Positions 53,943 to 57,587 of a stretch of 57,587 nt of DNA are shown here, in pieces. Below the pieces are notes generated by a model that had not been told where the DNA came from, did not search any database, and saw only the letters and a program-made list of their open reading frames with translations. This stretch comes from an uncultured beta proteobacterium (GTDB lineage Bacteria > Pseudomonadota > Gammaproteobacteria > Burkholderiales > Burkholderiaceae_C), in the NCBI GenBank assembly GCA_903897925.1, contig CAIUDG010000107.1, positions 1 to 57,587 on the forward strand, in the 5' to 3' direction. The position numbers were made by a program, and so were the translations under genes. The first letter of the stretch is position 1; each line of letters opens with the position of its first letter.

Positions 53943-55427
53943 ATGCTTTTTTCTGACTCGCAGCCTGACCCACTGCGCACCGCCCTGCCCTGGCAACATC
54001 CGTTTTCAGAGCTGGGCGCGGCGTTTTCCATTTCCGCCCCTCCGACTCCGCTGCCGCAACCCTACTGGGTCGCTCAGAGCGATCTGGTGGCGCAGCTGTT
54101 GCACTTGCCGTCCGGCTGGCAGCGCAGTGCGCACTGGCTCGAAGCCATGACCGGCAACACCGCGCTTGAGAACAGCCAAGCCCAGGCCAGCGTCTATAGC
54201 GGCCACCAATTTGGCGTCTGGGCTGGCCAGCTGGGCGATGGCCGGGCCATTTTGCTGGGCCAGTTGCACGGCTGGGAAGTGCAGCTCAAGGGCGCTGGCC
54301 GTACACCGTTTTCGCGCATGGGGGATGGGCGTGCGGTATTGCGCAGCAGCATCCGCGAATTTCTTGCCTGCGAGGCCATGCACGGCCTGCAGATTCCGAC
54401 AACCCGGGCCTTGTGCGTTACCGGCTCCCTGGCGCCGGTACAGCGTGAAACGGCAGAAACCGCGGCCGTGCTGTGCCGCAGCGCGCCGAGCTTTTTGCGC
54501 TTCGGCCACTTCGAGCATTTCAGCTATGGCGGCACCGCACAGAGCTTGCAAACCCTGGCCGATTATGTGATTGAGCGCTACTACCCCGCGTGCCAGTTGG
54601 CACCGGGCGACGCGGGCAATCGCTATGCCGCCTTGTTGGCGGCGGTGACCCAAGCCAGCGCACGGCTGGTAGCGCAATGGCAGGCGGTGGGTTTTTGCCA
54701 TGGCGTGCTGAACACCGACAACATGAGCATGCTTGGCCTGACGCTGGACTACGGCCCGTTCCAGTTTCTGGACGGCTTTGATCCGGGCCACATCTGCAAC
54801 CACTCGGACCCGCAAGGCCGGTATGCCTACGACCAGCAACCGGGCGTGGTGCGCTGGAATCTGTACTGCCTGGGCCAGGCTTTGCTGCCACTGATTGGCA
54901 GCACCGAATTGGCTTTGCAAGCCTTGCAGCCTTTCGAATCCGAATTCAGCGCCGCCTACCGCCAGGCCATGGCTGACAAGCTGGGCGCTGACAGTGCCAG
55001 CCCCGGGCTCGACCCACTGCTGGCTGACCTGCTGGCCTTGCTGGCGCGGGAGCGGGTTGACTACCCGATCTTCTGGCGTCGCCTGAGCCACTGGGCGCGG
55101 CAACAGGCGCCGGACGACCGCAGCGTGCACGATCTGTTTCTCGATACCACAGGCATTGATGCCTGGCTTGGCGCTTATGTCCAGGCCCTGGGGCCGGGCG
55201 ACTGGGGCCAGCGCTCGCAGCGCATGCTGGCCAAAAACCCCAAGTATGTGCTGCGCAACCATGTGGCTGAACGCGCGATTCAGGCCGCCCGTGAAGGTGA
55301 TTTCGCTGTGCTTTCGCAAGTGCTGCGGGTTCTGGAAACGCCGTACCAGGAACACCCCGAGGCAGAATCTCTGGCCGACTTCCCGCCAGACTGGGCGGCC
55401 CAGATCCAGGTCAGTTGCAGTTCTTAG
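53943..55427 (+). CDS. selO: Protein adenylyltransferase SelO (YdiU/UPF0061)
   Basis: 494-aa pseudokinase-fold protein that transfers AMP to proteins. The [53 protein letters not shown] and NPKYVLRN motifs are the family hallmarks. The start at 53943 gives the usual length. It is divergent from the acyl-CoA ligase. A 137-bp gap without a gene separates it from yciB. Confidence 0.93.
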   Translation: MLFSDSQPDPLRTALPWQHPFSELGAAFSISAPPTPLPQPYWVAQSDLVAQLLHLPSGWQRSAHWLEAMTGNTALENSQAQASVYSGHQFGVWAGQLGDGRAILLGQLHGWEVQLKGAGRTPFSRMGDGRAVLRSSIREFLACEAMHGLQIPTTRALCVTGSLAPVQRETAETAAVLCRSAPSFLRFGHFEHFSYGGTAQSLQTLADYVIERYYPACQLAPGDAGNRYAALLAAVTQASARLVAQWQAVGFCHGVLNTDNMSMLGLTLDYGPFQFLDGFDPGHICNHSDPQGRYAYDQQPGVVRWNLYCLGQALLPLIGSTELALQALQPFESEFSAAYRQAMADKLGADSASPGLDPLLADLLALLARERVDYPIFWRRLSHWARQQAPDDRSVHDLFLDTTGIDAWLGAYVQALGPGDWGQRSQRMLAKNPKYVLRNHVAERAIQAAREGDFAVLSQVLRVLETPYQEHPEAESLADFPPDWAAQIQVSCSS

Positions 55428-55564
55428 GGCCACACAGCAGGAATTTCCATGGTCTTGCCAATGGACGCCGAACGCCGCCGTGCCGCCGGCATGGCGCCAC
55501 GCGCAGCCAGCGCCGTGGCGGTGTGCGACAAGCGTCATCCAGCTTCGCTACACTCCGACACAGC

Positions 55565-56146
55565 ATGAAAATCATTCTGGACTTTTTCCCCCTGCTTCTG
55601 TTCTTTGGTGCCTACCGCCTGCACGCGCAATTTGGCATCAGCAAGGATGAGGCGATGTACTTTGCCACGCCGGTATTGATGGGTGCAACTTGCTTGCAAA
55701 TGTCCATCATTTACTACATTGATCGCAAACTGACGCTGATGCACAAGATTACACTCGGCATGATTTTGGTGTTTGGCGGGATCACGCTGGCACTGCACGA
55801 TAAGCGCTTCATCATGTGGAAGCCAACCGTGCTGTATGCGGGTATGGCGGTCGCGCTGGCAGTTTCTGAATGGATTATGAAGCGCAACGTGTTGAAAACC
55901 ATGCTGGGTAGCCAACTGGAATTGCCGGACAAGGTCTGGCTCCGCTTGAATCTGGCCTGGATTGCCTATTGCGTTTTCATGGCGCTGAGTAATGCTTATG
56001 TCGCCGCGTACTACAGCGAAGACGCCTGGGCCAATTTTAAAATCTGGGGCTATATATTTCCGCTGGCCTTCATCATTGGCCAGGGTCTGTATATCTCCCC
56101 ACATTTGCGCAATGAGGCCACCAGCAAGCCAGGGGCCGCCGAATGA
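55565..56146 (+). CDS. yciB: Intracellular septation protein YciB/IspZ
   Basis: 193-aa inner-membrane protein with about five helices. The ATG at 55565 gives the classic [20 protein letters not shown]-terminus. GIFVATPVLM-type and NEYVW-type family positions are replaced by [12 protein letters not shown] and [14 protein letters not shown], within family variation. It overlaps bolA by four bases, the standard yciB-bolA-parvulin arrangement. Confidence 0.92.
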   Translation: MKIILDFFPLLLFFGAYRLHAQFGISKDEAMYFATPVLMGATCLQMSIIYYIDRKLTLMHKITLGMILVFGGITLALHDKRFIMWKPTVLYAGMAVALAVSEWIMKRNVLKTMLGSQLELPDKVWLRLNLAWIAYCVFMALSNAYVAAYYSEDAWANFKIWGYIFPLAFIIGQGLYISPHLRNEATSKPGAAE

Positions 56147-56406
56147 GCGCCAGCGCCAGTGACCTGGATACGCGTTTGCGCCAAACCCTGGCGCCGACCC
56201 GGCTGGAAGTGATTGACGAAAGTCAACAACACGCCGGCCATGCCGGAGCCGGCGGCGCTACGCAAGGCACCCATTTTCGGGTGCGCATCGCTTCACAGTT
56301 ATTTACAGCCAAGCGTCGCGTGGAGCAACATCGGCTTGTGTATGATGCGCTCCAGGAATTCATCGCCCATGGCGTACATGCGCTGGCAATTGAAATTATT
56401 GATTGA
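56143..56406 (+). CDS. BolA family protein
   Basis: 87-aa KH-like protein. The [20 protein letters not shown] start, [12 protein letters not shown] and [13 protein letters not shown] are typical; the invariant His in QHRLVYD is present. BolA proteins work with monothiol glutaredoxins in iron signalling and in cell-shape control. Overlaps yciB by four bases and is 15 bp before the parvulin gene. Confidence 0.9.
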   Translation: MSASASDLDTRLRQTLAPTRLEVIDESQQHAGHAGAGGATQGTHFRVRIASQLFTAKRRVEQHRLVYDALQEFIAHGVHALAIEIID

Positions 56407-56421
56407 ACGTAAGGAAATTGA

Positions 56422-57207
56422 ATGAAAAAGCAAGTTTTTTCCGCCCTGGCCGTTGCGGCATTGATGGGTTCCCTGGTGGGCTCCGCAGCTGCACAAAATC
56501 TCGCCATTGTGAATGGCGTGGCCGTCAGCAAGGACCGCATGGACGTGCTGGCACAGCAGGTGGAACGTTCGGGCCGCAAGATCACGCCCGAAATGCAAGG
56601 TCAGTTGCGTGATGAAGTGATTGCGCGCGAAATTTTTGCCCAGGAAGCGCATAACCTGGGTCTGGACGCCACCGATGATTTCAAGAATCAGGTTGAATTG
56701 AATCGGCAGTCGGTTCTGATTCGTGAGTTGTTTGCCGATTTCCAGAAGAAGAATCCGGTGACGGATGAGGAAGTCAAGGCTGAGTATGACCGCTTTGCTG
56801 CGACCAACGCCGGTAAGGAATACCACGCTCACCACATCCTGGTGCAGAAGGAAGAAGAAGCCAAGGACATTATTAACAAGCTGAAAAAGGGCGCCAAGTT
56901 TGAAGATTTGGCCAAGAAGCTGTCCAAGGATCCAGGCTCCGGTGCCAAGGGTGGCGATTTGGATTGGGCCAATCCGGGCAATTATGTGAAGGAGTTTTCG
57001 GATGCGCTGGTGGCTCTGAACAAGGGCAAGTTCACCGAGACTCCGGTGAAGACGCAGTTTGGCTACCACATCATTCGTCTGGACGATGTGCGTGAAGCGC
57101 AGTTGCCGAAGTTTGAAGAGGTGAAGCCACAGATTGCGCAGCAGTTGATGCAGCAGAAAATGGCCAAGTACCAGGAAGAAGTGCGCGCTAAGGCCAAAGT
57201 TGAGTAA
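56422..57207 (+). CDS. Periplasmic parvulin-type peptidyl-prolyl isomerase
   Basis: 261-aa protein with a signal peptide (MKKQVFSALAVAALMGSLVGSAAA). An N-terminal SurA/PpiD-like chaperone region and a PpiC-type parvulin domain (residues about 130-225: AHHILVQKEEEA, DPGSGAKGGDLDW, TPVKTQFGYHIIRLDDVRE) follow. It assists folding of envelope proteins. It follows yciB-bolA and is closed by a strong terminator. Confidence 0.93.
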   Translation: MKKQVFSALAVAALMGSLVGSAAAQNLAIVNGVAVSKDRMDVLAQQVERSGRKITPEMQGQLRDEVIAREIFAQEAHNLGLDATDDFKNQVELNRQSVLIRELFADFQKKNPVTDEEVKAEYDRFAATNAGKEYHAHHILVQKEEEAKDIINKLKKGAKFEDLAKKLSKDPGSGAKGGDLDWANPGNYVKEFSDALVALNKGKFTETPVKTQFGYHIIRLDDVREAQLPKFEEVKPQIAQQLMQQKMAKYQEEVRAKAKVE

Positions 57208-57229
57208 GGCGGTTTAGCGGGTAGCTACC

Positions 57230-57256
57230 AACGCGGCTTCGGCCGCGTTTTTTTTT
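57230..57256 (+). terminator. Intrinsic terminator of the parvulin gene
   Basis: AACGCGGC / GCCGCGTT 8-bp stem closed by a stable TTCG tetraloop, followed by eight T residues, 23 bases past the stop codon. Confidence 0.92.
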
Positions 57257-57267
57257 GCGGATTGGTG

Positions 57268-57446
57268 TGGCCTTCGTTGCGTTGCGCGCCTGCTTTTATC
57301 CTTTTCCTCCTGCTTTATTGGCGTTCGCTGCGTTGCGCGCCTGCTTGTGGTCCTTTCCTCCTGCTTTGTTGGTGTTTGTTGCGTCGCGCGCCTGCTTGTG
57401 GTCTTTTCTTCCTGTTTTGTTGGCGTTCGCTGCGTTGCGCGCCTGC
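57268..57446. repeat. 51-bp tandem repeat
   Basis: Units begin at 57268, 57319, 57370 and 57421 with exact 51-bp spacing; the last is partial. Each unit contains a GCGTTGCGCGCCTGC-type core followed by a pyrimidine-rich tail. No real gene is seen from 57257 to the window end; the frame that spans the repeats is just the repeat translated (17-aa periodicity). Confidence 0.85.
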
Positions 57447-57587
57447 GGGTTGGCAGGGGCTGACGAAGTGGGTGTACGTTCTCCGGCATCTAGTCGCCGG
57501 GGTCTGCTTCTGGTGCGCTAGCACCCCCGCACAAATGCCGCTATCGGCACACCGCCTCGGTACAGCGGCGACTCCAGGCCTGCGCCC

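Noticed and set aside
54006..55538. 510-aa open frame opposite selO
   Set aside because: Antisense shadow of a gene with full family motifs.
57214..57489. 91-aa minus-strand frame with 17-aa repeats
   Set aside because: It is the translation of the 51-bp noncoding repeat and also crosses the parvulin terminator; no start signal seen.

Overview
This is a chromosomal segment of a GC-rich betaproteobacterium, most likely order Burkholderiales (Comamonadaceae- or Oxalobacteraceae-like). The placement rests on gene order (rimP-nusA-infB-rbfA-truB-typA; smpB / ratA-ratB / DUF4124 / guaB-guaA-tadA; holB-tmk-mltG next to ygfZ; yciB-bolA-parvulin) and on protein character. No rRNA, tRNA or CRISPR was recognised. 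The chromosomal part is ordinary housekeeping DNA and is interrupted by one compact mobile element.

Left flank (1-25.4 kb): fabI (minus), a yejABEF-type peptide ABC transporter operon, the rimP-nusA-infB-rbfA-truB translation/transcription operon with a hairpin leader, typA, an EamA transporter, an enoyl-CoA hydratase-family hydrolase, smpB, ratA-ratB, a DUF4124 protein, guaB-guaA, a tadA gene fused to an alpha/beta-hydrolase-like domain that lacks its nucleophile, ldcA, and a class III nucleotidyl cyclase-FHA protein.

Mobile element (about 25.45-37.24 kb, roughly 11.8 kb): the most interesting part of the window. It looks like a tailless, icosahedral, membrane-containing prophage related to corticovirus PM2. 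It has a PM2 P2-like double-jelly-roll major capsid protein directly downstream of an FtsK/HerA-type packaging ATPase. It also has many very small one-helix membrane proteins, a vertex/spike protein followed by a pectate-lyase-fold spike ending in an S74 intramolecular chaperone, a lambda R-type (GH104) muralytic enzyme, and a holin-like gene. A minus-strand HTH repressor faces a divergent early operon, which includes an AT-hook/H-NS-like protein and a putative replication initiator. A noncoding origin follows, with CCCAGGG(G) iterons, a perfect DnaA box and a run of GC-rich hairpins; then a late structural operon in which most genes overlap by 1-17 bases. No integrase is encoded. The element is bounded by a 17/19 direct repeat resembling the XerD half of a dif site, so host XerCD integration is the leading hypothesis. 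The left repeat lies in the last codons of the repressor gene, so integration would change that protein's C-terminus.

Right flank (37.4-57.6 kb): tatD, a PilZ protein, holB, tmk and mltG in one minus-strand cluster; ygfZ; an isolated cheZ; a hormone-sensitive-lipase-family esterase; an iron-type alcohol dehydrogenase; an HDOD protein; tex; a polyphosphate:AMP phosphotransferase with a microsatellite-encoded Lys/Glu tail; a histone-deacetylase-family protein; a PaaI-type thioesterase; an acyl-CoA ligase; selO; yciB-bolA-parvulin; and a 51-bp tandem repeat at the window's end.
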